A stretch of 64,000 bases of DNA. Origin: Pseudobutyrivibrio ruminis. GTDB taxonomy: Bacteria > Bacillota > Clostridia > Lachnospirales > Lachnospiraceae. Both the position numbers and the translations under genes were made by a program. Below are positions 15,519 through 23,949 of the stretch, one piece after another (position 1 is the stretch's first letter; every line of letters begins with the position of its first letter). The notes beneath the pieces were generated by a model, which saw only the letters and a list, made by a program, of their open reading frames with translations, was not told the DNA's origin and ran no database searches. The DNA lies in assembly GCF_015057245.1 (NCBI RefSeq), contig NZ_SVET01000002.1:62001-126000 (forward strand), in the 5' to 3' direction.

Positions 15519-15553
15519 CTTTCCGTATATCAATTCGTATATACGGAAAGGAG
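15519..15553 (+). promoter_or_regulatory. hairpin overlapping the istA ribosome binding site
   Basis: CTTTCCGTATAT (15519-15530) and ATATACGGAAAG (15539-15550) form a perfect 12-base-pair stem with an 8-base loop. Its 3' arm contains the first part of the Shine-Dalgarno AAAGGAG at 15547-15553. Transcripts entering from outside would fold and hide the site. Confidence 0.6.
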
Positions 15554-15562
15554 AAAAAAGAG

Positions 15563-17053
15563 GTGAAAGACTTGGAAGATTGGGCAGCTGTACAGAAAGT
15601 GTACAAGCAAACTAAATCGAAACGAGCAACAGCTCAAATCCTTGGTATCTCACGCAACACAGTGAAGAAGCTTCTTGCGATGGATAAGCCACCGACTTAT
15701 AACCGGAAAATCTATCATTCAAAAATTGATTCCTTCAAGGAGCAAATCATTGAATGGAGATGCGACCCTTATAACTTTAATGGCACAAGAATCTTTAGAG
15801 AACTGAAAGCTATAGGATATCAAGGTAGCATAGGACCTGTATATCGTTTCCTAAATAAGATTGATGAGGATGTTGGTTATCATATTAGCAAACGAGCTAC
15901 TGTAAGGCATGAAAGCCCGTGTGGCGACCAAGCTCAGTTTGATTGGACTGAGTATGAAGTTCTTGTTGGTTCACGTTACAGAAAGGTGTATTGCTTTGCT
16001 ATGATTTTAGCGGCCTCAAGAAAGAAAGCTGTTTGCTTTTCTTTAAAATCTGATGCTGCAGCTATTTATGAAGCAATTCAAGAACTTTTTGACGATTTAG
16101 GTGGTGTTACATTGGAGTTGTTGATAGACAATCCTAAAGCACTAGTTTTAGAGAACAACCCTAGATCAGAAGCTGAAATCAGATACAATCCACATGCATT
16201 AATGGTAGCTAAACATTTAAACACTGAACTTAATGCATGTCCATGCTATTGGCCTAGAAAGAAAGGTAAGATTGAACGCCCCTTTAAGTACATTGAAGAA
16301 CAGTTTATCAAAGGGAACTCTTTTGCAACTATGGAGGAACTAAATCATAGAGGTAAAAAGTTCGTAGATGATTGGTGCAATGAAACGCACACAACTACAG
16401 GGCGTATACCAAACCAACATTATCTACTGGAAGAGAAAGCGACATTGCTAGAGCTTCCTAAAACTCATTATCACATGGATGCATTAAAAACTAGAAAGGT
16501 CAGCCCTGACAGCTTTGTAAGCATTGAAGGAAACAAATACAGTGTTCCGGTTACATATGTCGATAGAAATGTATTCTACAGGATTATTTATGGCTTTCGA
16601 ATAGAAATCTATGATAAGAATGAGCGGCTAATATTGCGGCAGGAGGCATTTGACACCAAAAGGAATGTTCTTACTAATGATGAGCATTATGCGCAGATAG
16701 CTCCAAAGGTAAATACTTCTATACCTCAGATTCGAAGAGATTTTACAGAACGCTTTAGAAATGGTTCACGATATCTAGAAGCTGCAGGTCGTAGATTTGA
16801 CCAACCAACGCATCATGCAAGAAGAATTCTTGAACTTCAAGAACTCTATGATGACAACGTCCTAGATTACTTTATTGGAGTAGCTATTGATGAAGACATG
16901 ATGGATATCACATCATTTAGAGCACTTCTAAGAGATTACAATAACGGCTATCGTACTCTACTAGATGAATCTAGAAATCAAGCACCTTCTAAAAATGAAT
17001 TAATTCGTGATTGCAGTTATTACGAAGAATCAGCAAAGGAGGTAGCTAAATGA
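15563..17053 (+). CDS. istA: IS21-family transposase IstA
   Basis: The 496-residue protein has an N-terminal HTH (RATAQILGISRNTVKKLL) and a DDE integrase core: Asp in QFDWTEYEV, Asp in LLIDNPKAL, Glu in KGKIERPFKY. A C-terminal beta-barrel-like region follows. Length is normal for the family. The start is a GTG with GGAG 9 bases upstream. IstA is the transposase that cuts and joins the ends, with IstB as ATPase helper; the reading frame is intact. Confidence 0.95.
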   Translation: MKDLEDWAAVQKVYKQTKSKRATAQILGISRNTVKKLLAMDKPPTYNRKIYHSKIDSFKEQIIEWRCDPYNFNGTRIFRELKAIGYQGSIGPVYRFLNKIDEDVGYHISKRATVRHESPCGDQAQFDWTEYEVLVGSRYRKVYCFAMILAASRKKAVCFSLKSDAAAIYEAIQELFDDLGGVTLELLIDNPKALVLENNPRSEAEIRYNPHALMVAKHLNTELNACPCYWPRKKGKIERPFKYIEEQFIKGNSFATMEELNHRGKKFVDDWCNETHTTTGRIPNQHYLLEEKATLLELPKTHYHMDALKTRKVSPDSFVSIEGNKYSVPVTYVDRNVFYRIIYGFRIEIYDKNERLILRQEAFDTKRNVLTNDEHYAQIAPKVNTSIPQIRRDFTERFRNGSRYLEAAGRRFDQPTHHARRILELQELYDDNVLDYFIGVAIDEDMMDITSFRALLRDYNNGYRTLLDESRNQAPSKNELIRDCSYYEESAKEVAK

Positions 17054-17817
17054 AGACATCAGATGTAGTAGACAAAAAGGCTTTTATCACTGAAAAGCTG
17101 AAGAAGTTTAAGCTGGTTGATATTCGAGAGCAATACGTTGACCTGATTGAAGAAGCTAAAACAGATAAGCTTGGTTATGAGGATTTCCTAATCAAACTTC
17201 TTATAGCCGAAGATGAAGGTAAAGAACAACGTAGAACGGAAAAACTTATTGCTAAAGCAAATTTTGACACGATAGCTTCTTTAAGCGAAATAGATTATTC
17301 GTTTAATAGGTCTTTGGATAAATCAAAAATTGAAGAGCTTGGCTCACTAAGGTTTATTGATGCTAAAGAGAACGTAATAATCATTGGCCCTCCTGGAGTT
17401 GGTAAAAGCATGATTGCCACTGCTATTGGGAGAAATGCTTGTAAAGCTGGATACAAAGTAATGTTTGTGAATGCCAAAGAACTTGTAGATCAGTTACACA
17501 TTTCAATGATGAATGGACGCTTACAAGAGACATTAAAAGAACTCAAAAAGATAGATTTATTAATCATCGACGAATTATCTTACATAAAAATGGATAAAGA
17601 AAAAGAGAGCCTATTTTTCCAAATCATTCGCCAACGATACGAAAAAGGCTCCCTCATCATTACAACTAATCTTCCAATGGGAAGATGGGATGAATTGTTT
17701 ACCGGCCAGCTTGCCGCTACTGCAATTCTTGATCGAGTTCTTCACCATTGTCATGTCCTAAGTATAACGGGCGACAGTTATCGTGTCAAAGGGTCAAAAA
17801 AGAGTGTTAAAAAATAA
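17050..17817 (+). CDS. istB: IS21 helper ATPase IstB
   Basis: This 255-residue AAA+ protein of the DnaC/IstB type has Walker A GPPGVGKS near residue 117 and Walker B LLIIDELSY near residue 180. Its start overlaps the istA stop as ATGA and has its own AAGGAGG, so translation is coupled. It assembles on target DNA and activates IstA. It is full length and apparently functional. Confidence 0.95.
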   Translation: MKTSDVVDKKAFITEKLKKFKLVDIREQYVDLIEEAKTDKLGYEDFLIKLLIAEDEGKEQRRTEKLIAKANFDTIASLSEIDYSFNRSLDKSKIEELGSLRFIDAKENVIIIGPPGVGKSMIATAIGRNACKAGYKVMFVNAKELVDQLHISMMNGRLQETLKELKKIDLLIIDELSYIKMDKEKESLFFQIIRQRYEKGSLIITTNLPMGRWDELFTGQLAATAILDRVLHHCHVLSITGDSYRVKGSKKSVKK

Positions 17818-17829
17818 AAGGGAAAACAA

Positions 17830-18264
17830 ATGAGTAGAATAACAAAAGATCAACTGCAAGGCTTTGCAAAAGTTTACAACGAGCAGGGCAAAGCGGAGCT
17901 ATATAATAAACTAAAAAATAATTACGAAGTAAAAAATCCAGCCTGCATATTCAGAAGAATGAAAGCTGAAGAGACGCTTGGATTTGATGAAGCACTTAAT
18001 AAATTTACATTTCATAAGCCTATCGCGGAGGATGTGTTCTTGAGCTTTGATGAGTTATGCGCACCTCGACAGGAACTGGTACAAGTTAACCAAACCGCTA
18101 CTGAATCAACTAAGACTGCAGCTATGGAAAAGCTAATCCAGGAGCTTATTGGCGACAAGTTATTAGCCATAAGCAGATATGTAAATATGAATGTTTCGGA
18201 TAGAACCATTATTATTGACAGGACATCCCTCCAAAATGATGGCTATCAGATAATTGCTCACTAA
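17830..18264 (+). CDS. passenger protein of the IS21 element
   Basis: The 144-residue protein begins 12 bases after istB behind AAGGGA, and lies inside the element, before the right end repeats. It is helical and soluble, with the segments KDQLQGFAKVYNEQGKAELY, NPACIFRRMKAEETLGFDEA and MEKLIQELIGDKLLAI. I do not recognise the family. Because it is transcribed with istAB, it may assist transposition, target choice or regulation. Standard IS21 elements have only two genes. Confidence 0.65.
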   Translation: MSRITKDQLQGFAKVYNEQGKAELYNKLKNNYEVKNPACIFRRMKAEETLGFDEALNKFTFHKPIAEDVFLSFDELCAPRQELVQVNQTATESTKTAAMEKLIQELIGDKLLAISRYVNMNVSDRTIIIDRTSLQNDGYQIIAH

Positions 18265-18309
18265 GAGGTGGGTCAAAACAAAGTATCAAATTTAGGAATA
18301 ACATAAAAA

Positions 18310-18345
18310 CTGACCCATCCAGCGAAATCATCGCTGGTGGGTCAG
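18310..18345. repeat. hairpin built from IS21 end repeats
   Basis: TGACCCA(T)CCAGCGA at 18311-18325 pairs with TCGCTGGTGGGTCA at 18331-18344, with one bulged T and a 5-base loop. The outer part is the GACCCA repeat of the element in inverted pair. It follows the passenger gene and may end its transcript or bind IstA. Confidence 0.6.
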
Positions 18346-18347
18346 AA

Positions 18348-18770
18348 CTAAACGTAAAAGTGGGTCAATTCTACTTGACAATCAACAATATGCTTTGTCG
18401 AGCAATATTTTACTAGTATTAATGAACAGAATACTTGAACCATTAATACTAGTATAGAAAGCACTACTTTTATAAGAAAAGTATTAAATGATGTATTTAT
18501 TAGCGAATACAAGGGAATAAGAAATATGATTAATCCTACATAGACACCAACTATCTGATCATCATATTCATTATCAAAACTATTATTTTTACATAAATTA
18601 TGTATAATAGTCACAATAAAAACCATTCCACAGACCAACATTGTAGCCATCGCTGTAATAATTGGTGCACCATCATGGATATGCTCATTATATAAATATA
18701 TAGACGCACAAGATAGCAACGTAACCAAAACTATCGAGTAATAATTTACTCTCATCCTTATATAATTCAT
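18348..18770 (-). CDS. small membrane protein truncated by the IS21 insertion
   Basis: The 140-residue predicted protein has four hydrophobic segments (about 10-28, 35-58, 75-92 and 97-120). Its last residues, from VDCQVELTHFYV, are encoded by the IS21 right end, so the native C-terminus is lost. Joining the flanks across the element at the shared AGCAT restores a frame reading STKHYRIYSTIYK and then a stop. It is the last gene of the glycan operon, and its original end lay next to the terminator at 15246-15291. Function unknown. Confidence 0.6.
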   Translation of the reverse strand: MNYIRMRVNYYSIVLVTLLSCASIYLYNEHIHDGAPIITAMATMLVCGMVFIVTIIHNLCKNNSFDNEYDDQIVGVYVGLIIFLIPLYSLINTSFNTFLIKVVLSILVLMVQVFCSLILVKYCSTKHIVDCQVELTHFYV

Positions 18771-18787
18771 ACAATCTCCCTTATTAC

Positions 18788-20686
18788 CTATTCAAGATTT
18801 ATCTTACCATTATCAACTCTCACTTTGTATGCCACAGAATTCATAATAAGTTCTGGATTGACAAATGCATCAGAATACCGATTTAAAAAATCTTCGTCTA
18901 TTGCATAAAAGTATATATAGTCATAATCGCTAATTACATCTACAAACTCTTCACTTGTGATATCTTGAGTCCAAATATCTCCATCATTAAGTGGTGTTCC
19001 AACGCTATATCCATCCACCTGTCTTCCACCACAATAATAAGTTTCAACAAACTTTACAAATCCATTATCGCCCCTTTTCATGGCAAAAATTCTAGAATTC
19101 TCTGCAGTATTACTTACAATTATATTAGCATTGGAAATATATTCTTGATTTACATTTGAATCACCAGTAACAATACCTGGTAATACTTGATAAATAGTTT
19201 CAATATTAAATATGAATATGTATACAACTAATACCATAAATAATTTCTGAAACAATCTCTTATTAGATTTCCATAAATTAGAATCATAGTAAAGGTATAC
19301 AACAAACATTATTGCTGCAAGCATAAACGAATTCATATATCTCTCATAGCTAGCTAAAGATGTTGCTTCATATTGACTAAAACAAACTGCATATAGGAAA
19401 TACATAAATATCGCATAAATTAGACCAAATAGTGCTATCCATAAGCTAGAAATTAATACTTTCTTCTTTTTCTCCTCGTCTACGCTATAATACCAAATAC
19501 CTAAGACTGCTATTACAATCAACATTAAGACGCATAAGTAAGATCCATTTACTAATATATTCTGTGTAAACAAAGCCATAAAATACTTATATCTAAGTTC
19601 ACCTATATAAGAAATAGAACTTTCAGATGAGAATCCAAAAACATCCTTAAGCATCGATATATTCATATTTCCATAACTTTGTGCTGAATTATTTATATCA
19701 ACATAGCCTTTTACATATTGATTAAACCACAACCATATTATTAGAGGAAGTCCCATCATCACTGCGTATTTGACAATATCTCTTTTTTCAAATTTATGCG
19801 TAGATACTCTTGTCGCAATTAATAAGACTAATACCATAGGATATAAAGCTATTGATGTCATTTTTGACAGTATAAATCCCATAAAGCCTATCGTTAATAT
19901 GAAGGATTGATATGAAAAATCATTGTATGTTTTATATGCCTCAAAACATAAATATGCCAAAAATAACCCCAATGTGTAATCGCAATATACTGTATGATAA
20001 AACTTAAATCCAGCACCTTGATTAAAAATAAATGGCAATAATAGCGGTACAAGAACAGCCATAACTGTAATTATTATATTTGCGAAGGACTTCTTTACTT
20101 TTAAATTCTCCATTACCATATTAAACATAGGCATAATCAATGCAAATCCGAATATTTGGACCGCTCTATATGATTCAGGCTCAGTTAATCCTCCTGCAAC
20201 TTTACAATAAATATATTCAAAAATAGTAAGTGCAGGAACATAGTCTTTATGGGCAAATGTAAGATTTGATGTGCAATACAGTTTATCTAAACGCATGCTT
20301 TCTTTTAGAAACATTCCCCAATGTGAAAATTCATCCCATTCTACATATCTTTTTCCAAAGTTTAATATAAAGCACAATATATAGAATGCAATAAATACAA
20401 GTAACCCTTCACTTATCCATTTCTCTACATGAATAGCAACAGTAATTTTATTTATTTCATGTATATTTTTTATCAGCAAGTATCCTATTATTGATACCGC
20501 CACTATTAATCCTAAAAATAAACCTACCAACAAATTTTCGAATATCAGACCACACACTATTACTAATAGTGTGTGAAAAATAAAAGCAGGCGCTAATGAA
20601 TCTAAAAACTTTCTTTTAAAGAATTCACTCCAACACACACCTATAACTATACTATACAATAGCGGTAACAAAAAACTTTGAATCAT
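18788..20686 (-). CDS. GT-C type membrane glycosyltransferase
   Basis: The 632-residue polytopic protein has about a dozen membrane segments and a soluble C-terminal domain of about 110 residues. The first large outer loop carries YVEWDEFSHW, an acidic motif placed as in GT-C enzymes (ArnT/PMT type) that use polyprenyl-phosphate sugars outside the membrane. The C-terminal part resembles in style that of the protein at 40564-42447. It is preceded by the GT2 gene at 20732 and followed by the truncated membrane gene. Acceptor and donor are not known. Confidence 0.65.
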   Translation of the reverse strand: MIQSFLLPLLYSIVIGVCWSEFFKRKFLDSLAPAFIFHTLLVIVCGLIFENLLVGLFLGLIVAVSIIGYLLIKNIHEINKITVAIHVEKWISEGLLVFIAFYILCFILNFGKRYVEWDEFSHWGMFLKESMRLDKLYCTSNLTFAHKDYVPALTIFEYIYCKVAGGLTEPESYRAVQIFGFALIMPMFNMVMENLKVKKSFANIIITVMAVLVPLLLPFIFNQGAGFKFYHTVYCDYTLGLFLAYLCFEAYKTYNDFSYQSFILTIGFMGFILSKMTSIALYPMVLVLLIATRVSTHKFEKRDIVKYAVMMGLPLIIWLWFNQYVKGYVDINNSAQSYGNMNISMLKDVFGFSSESSISYIGELRYKYFMALFTQNILVNGSYLCVLMLIVIAVLGIWYYSVDEEKKKKVLISSLWIALFGLIYAIFMYFLYAVCFSQYEATSLASYERYMNSFMLAAIMFVVYLYYDSNLWKSNKRLFQKLFMVLVVYIFIFNIETIYQVLPGIVTGDSNVNQEYISNANIIVSNTAENSRIFAMKRGDNGFVKFVETYYCGGRQVDGYSVGTPLNDGDIWTQDITSEEFVDVISDYDYIYFYAIDEDFLNRYSDAFVNPELIMNSVAYKVRVDNGKINLE

Positions 20687-20731
20687 ACTACTCCCTTTTC
20701 TTTCTACAAAATATACCTTGATTATTTCATA

Positions 20732-21631
20732 CTAAATTTTACCAATCAACATCAAACAACGTATAATGATTTCTGAGCTAATACTACTCCTCCACCTATG
20801 AGGATAAAATGCTTTTTTCAGCGACTTTTTTAGACTATATTTATCAAAAACAAATAGTGCAGCAATATTATAGTCTTCATCTCTTTCATCTTTAAAGACT
20901 CTACAATATTCTCTCGCTACTGGAAGTATTTCTGACTCATTGCATAATGCTCCTCTAAGCCATCTAAACCTTGCATATAACGAAGAAGATGATTGGCTTT
21001 CTGTAAGCCTTCGATGAATAGATGCTATTCTTTCATCTTCATATACATATCCATATTTTATTGCAAGCACTTCTGCCCAGTGATCATGAGATGTAAGATT
21101 ATTAATATCAGCCTTTAGCATCAAATCTCTTTGTGTCCTATTAATTACAATAGAAAATCCCATATGGATTACTTCCGTAAGGGATTTTGCAAATGTATAT
21201 TTATAATTCCATAATTTATTTTTTTCAGTAACACTTAAAACTTCATCACTTAAATAATAAGAACTGTGGTAAATTAATGGTTTACTATTATCTTGAAGTT
21301 CAAACCAGTCTATTGCCCATTTTATTTTATCTGGGAACCAAACATCATCCTGATCACAAAATGCCCAATAATCTGCATCCCCCGATTCTTTCAGCAATGA
21401 AAGAAAGCTTTTTCCAAATCCTATATTTGTACCTTTTACCAGTTTAACTTTTCCGCTCTCAACATATGGCCCTATTACTTCCAAAGTATTATCCGTAGAA
21501 CCATCATCTCTAATGAAAATATCAATATATTCATAAGTTTGATTTAACAAACTCTCTATTTGCTCAATAATATATTGAGCCCCATTATATGTAGAAATCA
21601 GTATATTTACTTTAGGCTTCAATTTGTTCAT
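20732..21631 (-). CDS. GT2 family glycosyltransferase
   Basis: The 299-residue GT-A fold enzyme begins with VNILISTYNGAQYIIEQIES and has RDDGSTDNT and the DxD-containing CDQDDVWFP near residue 95. This signature is typical of rhamnosyltransferase-like GT2 enzymes of polysaccharide loci. It has no membrane segment and works on the cytoplasmic side, adding one sugar to the lipid-linked repeat unit. Its start overlaps the 3' end of the upstream membrane protein gene by 20 bases. Confidence 0.88.
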   Translation of the reverse strand: MNKLKPKVNILISTYNGAQYIIEQIESLLNQTYEYIDIFIRDDGSTDNTLEVIGPYVESGKVKLVKGTNIGFGKSFLSLLKESGDADYWAFCDQDDVWFPDKIKWAIDWFELQDNSKPLIYHSSYYLSDEVLSVTEKNKLWNYKYTFAKSLTEVIHMGFSIVINRTQRDLMLKADINNLTSHDHWAEVLAIKYGYVYEDERIASIHRRLTESQSSSSLYARFRWLRGALCNESEILPVAREYCRVFKDERDEDYNIAALFVFDKYSLKKSLKKAFYPHRWRSSISSEIIIRCLMLIGKI

Positions 21632-22820
21632 TTTCCTTTTTGCTCATTAGATATCCCATATATACATAGCAAAGTATATAAATTATTATTTGCCAATCTT
21701 CAACAACATTATGGCTAAACAAAAAAGCTGCATACTGTATAGCTGTAAACAATGTGACTATAATAAATATTAATAAATATTTTTTCTTGTCTATAAAAAG
21801 AAGTGGTATTAAAAGAACATCTAATAGATAGCCATATCTTTCGTGCATTCCTGGAAGGAATAAATAACATGTCCATATCGTCCAACAAGCTAGTCTTATG
21901 AATTGTTCTTTGGTTTTCACCTCAATTTTTTCATCAATAACGCTATACATACACAATCCCAGTATTGAAACAGTAAGTAAAATAGCTATATTTTTCAAAG
22001 TGGCATAATCATCACCAATCAATCTCCAAAAACTAAGAGAATTTAAATACATAAAAGGATAATCACCTGTCTGGCTAAGATATATCGAGAATGGTGCCAA
22101 AAGACTCCTTCCATATATATAGGCAACTATTCCACTACTCCAAAAACTTATTAATGATAATACAAAATAAAAAATAGAATATTTTTTTTTGCAAAAATAA
22201 ACAATTATCATAAATGGCATTAAGAAAATTGCCTGCAACTTAAATGCAACCGCAAAACCATAAAAGATAAAAGCTCTTAAATATTTGTTGTGCCACATAC
22301 ACAATAGTGTAAAAATGCAAAATGTACTATATATAGAATCACATTGTCCCCAAAGCGAAGAGTTCATAATCACTTCAGGCAAAATTAAAACAATGCTGTA
22401 AGCAATTAAGGATTTTCTTTCTTTCCAGATAACAAGACCATTGTCTGAATCCATCGCAAGAAAAGCTATGCCTACAGCTAATATATAATCAAATACAATT
22501 GATAATAGCTTATACTGTAATATTGAATCGACATTTATATATGTCATGACAGCTATTAATGTTTGATATAATAAATTATAGTTTCCAACCTGATTCTTTA
22601 ATGAAAGCAATCCTCCATTATTTTTGATTTCGTCATACCATGGTTCTAAACAGATCATCATATCTGATGACTTAAAGCCAATTACTGTCCATCTAATAAA
22701 AAATGCAATAATTGATATGACAACAAAGAAGAGAACATTTTTCTCTTCTATAATTCTGCTTATTGCTACGCTCTCCATTTCAGATATTTTATTATTCTTG
22801 TTATAGCCTTCTATCATAGC
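21612..22820 (-). CDS. GT-C type mannosyltransferase-like membrane protein
   Basis: The protein is 402 residues from the ATG at 22820, which has GGGAG 8 bases upstream; an ATG 33 bases earlier has its purine run too close. It has about ten membrane segments. SSDMMICLEPWYDEI lies in the first loop, SLWGQCDSIYSTFC in the third segment region, and LPGMHERYGY near residue 320. The WGQxD and HERYxY pattern is typical of PIG-M-like and bacterial GT-C mannosyltransferases. It probably adds a sugar from a polyprenyl-phosphate donor outside the cell. Confidence 0.7.
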   Translation of the reverse strand, partial: AMIEGYNKNNKISEMESVAISRIIEEKNVLFFVVISIIAFFIRWTVIGFKSSDMMICLEPWYDEIKNNGGLLSLKNQVGNYNLLYQTLIAVMTYINVDSILQYKLLSIVFDYILAVGIAFLAMDSDNGLVIWKERKSLIAYSIVLILPEVIMNSSLWGQCDSIYSTFCIFTLLCMWHNKYLRAFIFYGFAVAFKLQAIFLMPFMIIVYFCKKKYSIFYFVLSLISFWSSGIVAYIYGRSLLAPFSIYLSQTGDYPFMYLNSLSFWRLIGDDYATLKNIAILLTVSILGLCMYSVIDEKIEVKTKEQFIRLACWTIWTCYLFLPGMHERYGYLLDVLLIPLLFIDKKKYLLIFIIVTLFTAIQYAAFLFSHNVVEDWQIIIYILCYVYMGYLMSKKENEQIEA

Positions 22821-22914
22821 ATACGCTCCCACTATTTTAACAGAACCAGACATTCCCCCTACTCATAAATTGTCTAATTCAATAATCTAGCTCCCTTTAC
22901 TTGTCAAAAACAAA

Positions 22915-23949
22915 CTATCTCGACAGTATATTTTTCACATAATCTGTAGTCAAAATCTTATCTACAGTTCCCTGTACGTCGAGGCGCTTTGTGTTGTGTG
23001 ATGTGTATGCATCAGAAGCCATTGTGTGAACCTGGCCATCTACGAAGAACTTGTCGTAGTTGAGGTCACGGCCGTCTGGAAGTACACGATAGTAGTTGCC
23101 CATATCTACGGAACGAACGCACTCTTCGTTTGTCATAAGTGTCTCGAAAAGCTTCTCGCCGTGACGTGTTCCGATAATCTTTGTGCCTGTGTCGCCGAAG
23201 AGCTGCTGAACAGCCTTTGCAAGGTCGCCGATTGTAGAAGCATCAGACTTCTGAACAAAAAGGTCACCTGGCTCGCCGTGCTCGAATGCGAACATAACAA
23301 GTGCAACTGCCTCATCAAGATTCATGAGGAAACGAGTCATCTCTGGATCTGTGATTGTGATTGGGTTACCTGCTTTAATCTGGTCGATGAAAAGAGGGAT
23401 AACTGAACCACGTGAGCACATTACATTACCGTAACGTGTTGTACAGATTGTAGTCTTGCCGGCTGCAACACGAGCGTTTGCGCCGATAACCTTTTCCATC
23501 ATAGCCTTTGAAATACCCATTGCATTGATTGGGTAAGCGGCCTTGTCTGTTGAAAGGCAAACAACTCGCTGAACGCCTGCCTCTACTGCTGCATGAAGAA
23601 CGTTATCAGTTCCCTCTACGTTTGTACGAACTGCTTCCATTGGGAAGAACTCGCAAGAAGGTACCTGCTTTAATGCTGCTGCATGGAAGATGAAATCAAC
23701 ACCTGGCATAGCATCCTGCACTGAACGCATGTTACGAACATCGCCGATGTAGAACTTTACCTTGCCAGCAAGGTCTGGGTGCTCTGCCTGAAGCTGATGT
23801 CTCATATCATCCTGCTTCTTCTCGTCACGTGAGAAGATACGAATCTCCTTGAGATCAGAATCAAGGAAGTGCTTAAGAACTGTACTTCCAAATGAGCCTG
23901 TACCTCCAGTTATCATAAGTGTTTTATCTTTAAACAATTCACAATTCAT
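22915..23949 (-). CDS. CapE/FnlA-type UDP-GlcNAc 4,6-dehydratase/5-epimerase
   Basis: This 344-residue extended SDR has an NAD site GGTGSFG, the RDEKKQDDM segment, AALKQVP, and a catalytic MxxxK (NAMGISKAMMEK) in place of YxxxK, as in CapE. It should convert UDP-GlcNAc to the 4-keto-6-deoxy-L-arabino sugar, the route to FucNAc. CapF and CapG are absent from the window. The same intermediate is made by PseB, also absent, so this enzyme may feed PseC. Its DNA is near 50% G+C, far above its neighbours, suggesting transfer or different expression. AGAGAGG precedes the ATG; it overlaps rfbG by 4 bases. Confidence 0.85.
   Translation of the reverse strand: MNCELFKDKTLMITGGTGSFGSTVLKHFLDSDLKEIRIFSRDEKKQDDMRHQLQAEHPDLAGKVKFYIGDVRNMRSVQDAMPGVDFIFHAAALKQVPSCEFFPMEAVRTNVEGTDNVLHAAVEAGVQRVVCLSTDKAAYPINAMGISKAMMEKVIGANARVAAGKTTICTTRYGNVMCSRGSVIPLFIDQIKAGNPITITDPEMTRFLMNLDEAVALVMFAFEHGEPGDLFVQKSDASTIGDLAKAVQQLFGDTGTKIIGTRHGEKLFETLMTNEECVRSVDMGNYYRVLPDGRDLNYDKFFVDGQVHTMASDAYTSHNTKRLDVQGTVDKILTTDYVKNILSR

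Larger units (their letters stand above)
15368..18387 (+). mobile_element. IS21-family element with a third ORF
   Basis: The ends are TGTTGATTTACACTTAAAAC... at 15368 and ...TACTTGACAATCAACA at 18387, an imperfect inverted repeat with shared TGTTGATT and GACCCA. Several internal copies of GAMYTGACCCAC or its complement sit near both ends (15381, 15404, 15484; 18268, 18311, 18336, 18360), as is usual for IS21. It carries istA, istB and an extra gene. ATGCT lies directly left of the element and again 2 bases beyond the right end, so the target duplication is imperfect or altered. The element interrupts the gene at 18348-18770. Confidence 0.88.

Noticed and set aside
15363..18394. A clean IS21 target-site duplication.
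   Set aside because: ATGCT is present on both sides but separated by 2 bases from the right end, so an exact duplication cannot be stated.
23026..23406. A + strand ORF of 126 codons opposite the CapE-like gene.
   Set aside because: It is an antisense shadow made possible by the higher G+C of that gene; the Cys-rich translation has no family look.
22915..23949. Classical PseB.
   Set aside because: The catalytic MxxxK (NAMGISK), CEFFPMEA and the length fit CapE/FnlA; PseB has YGATK at this place.
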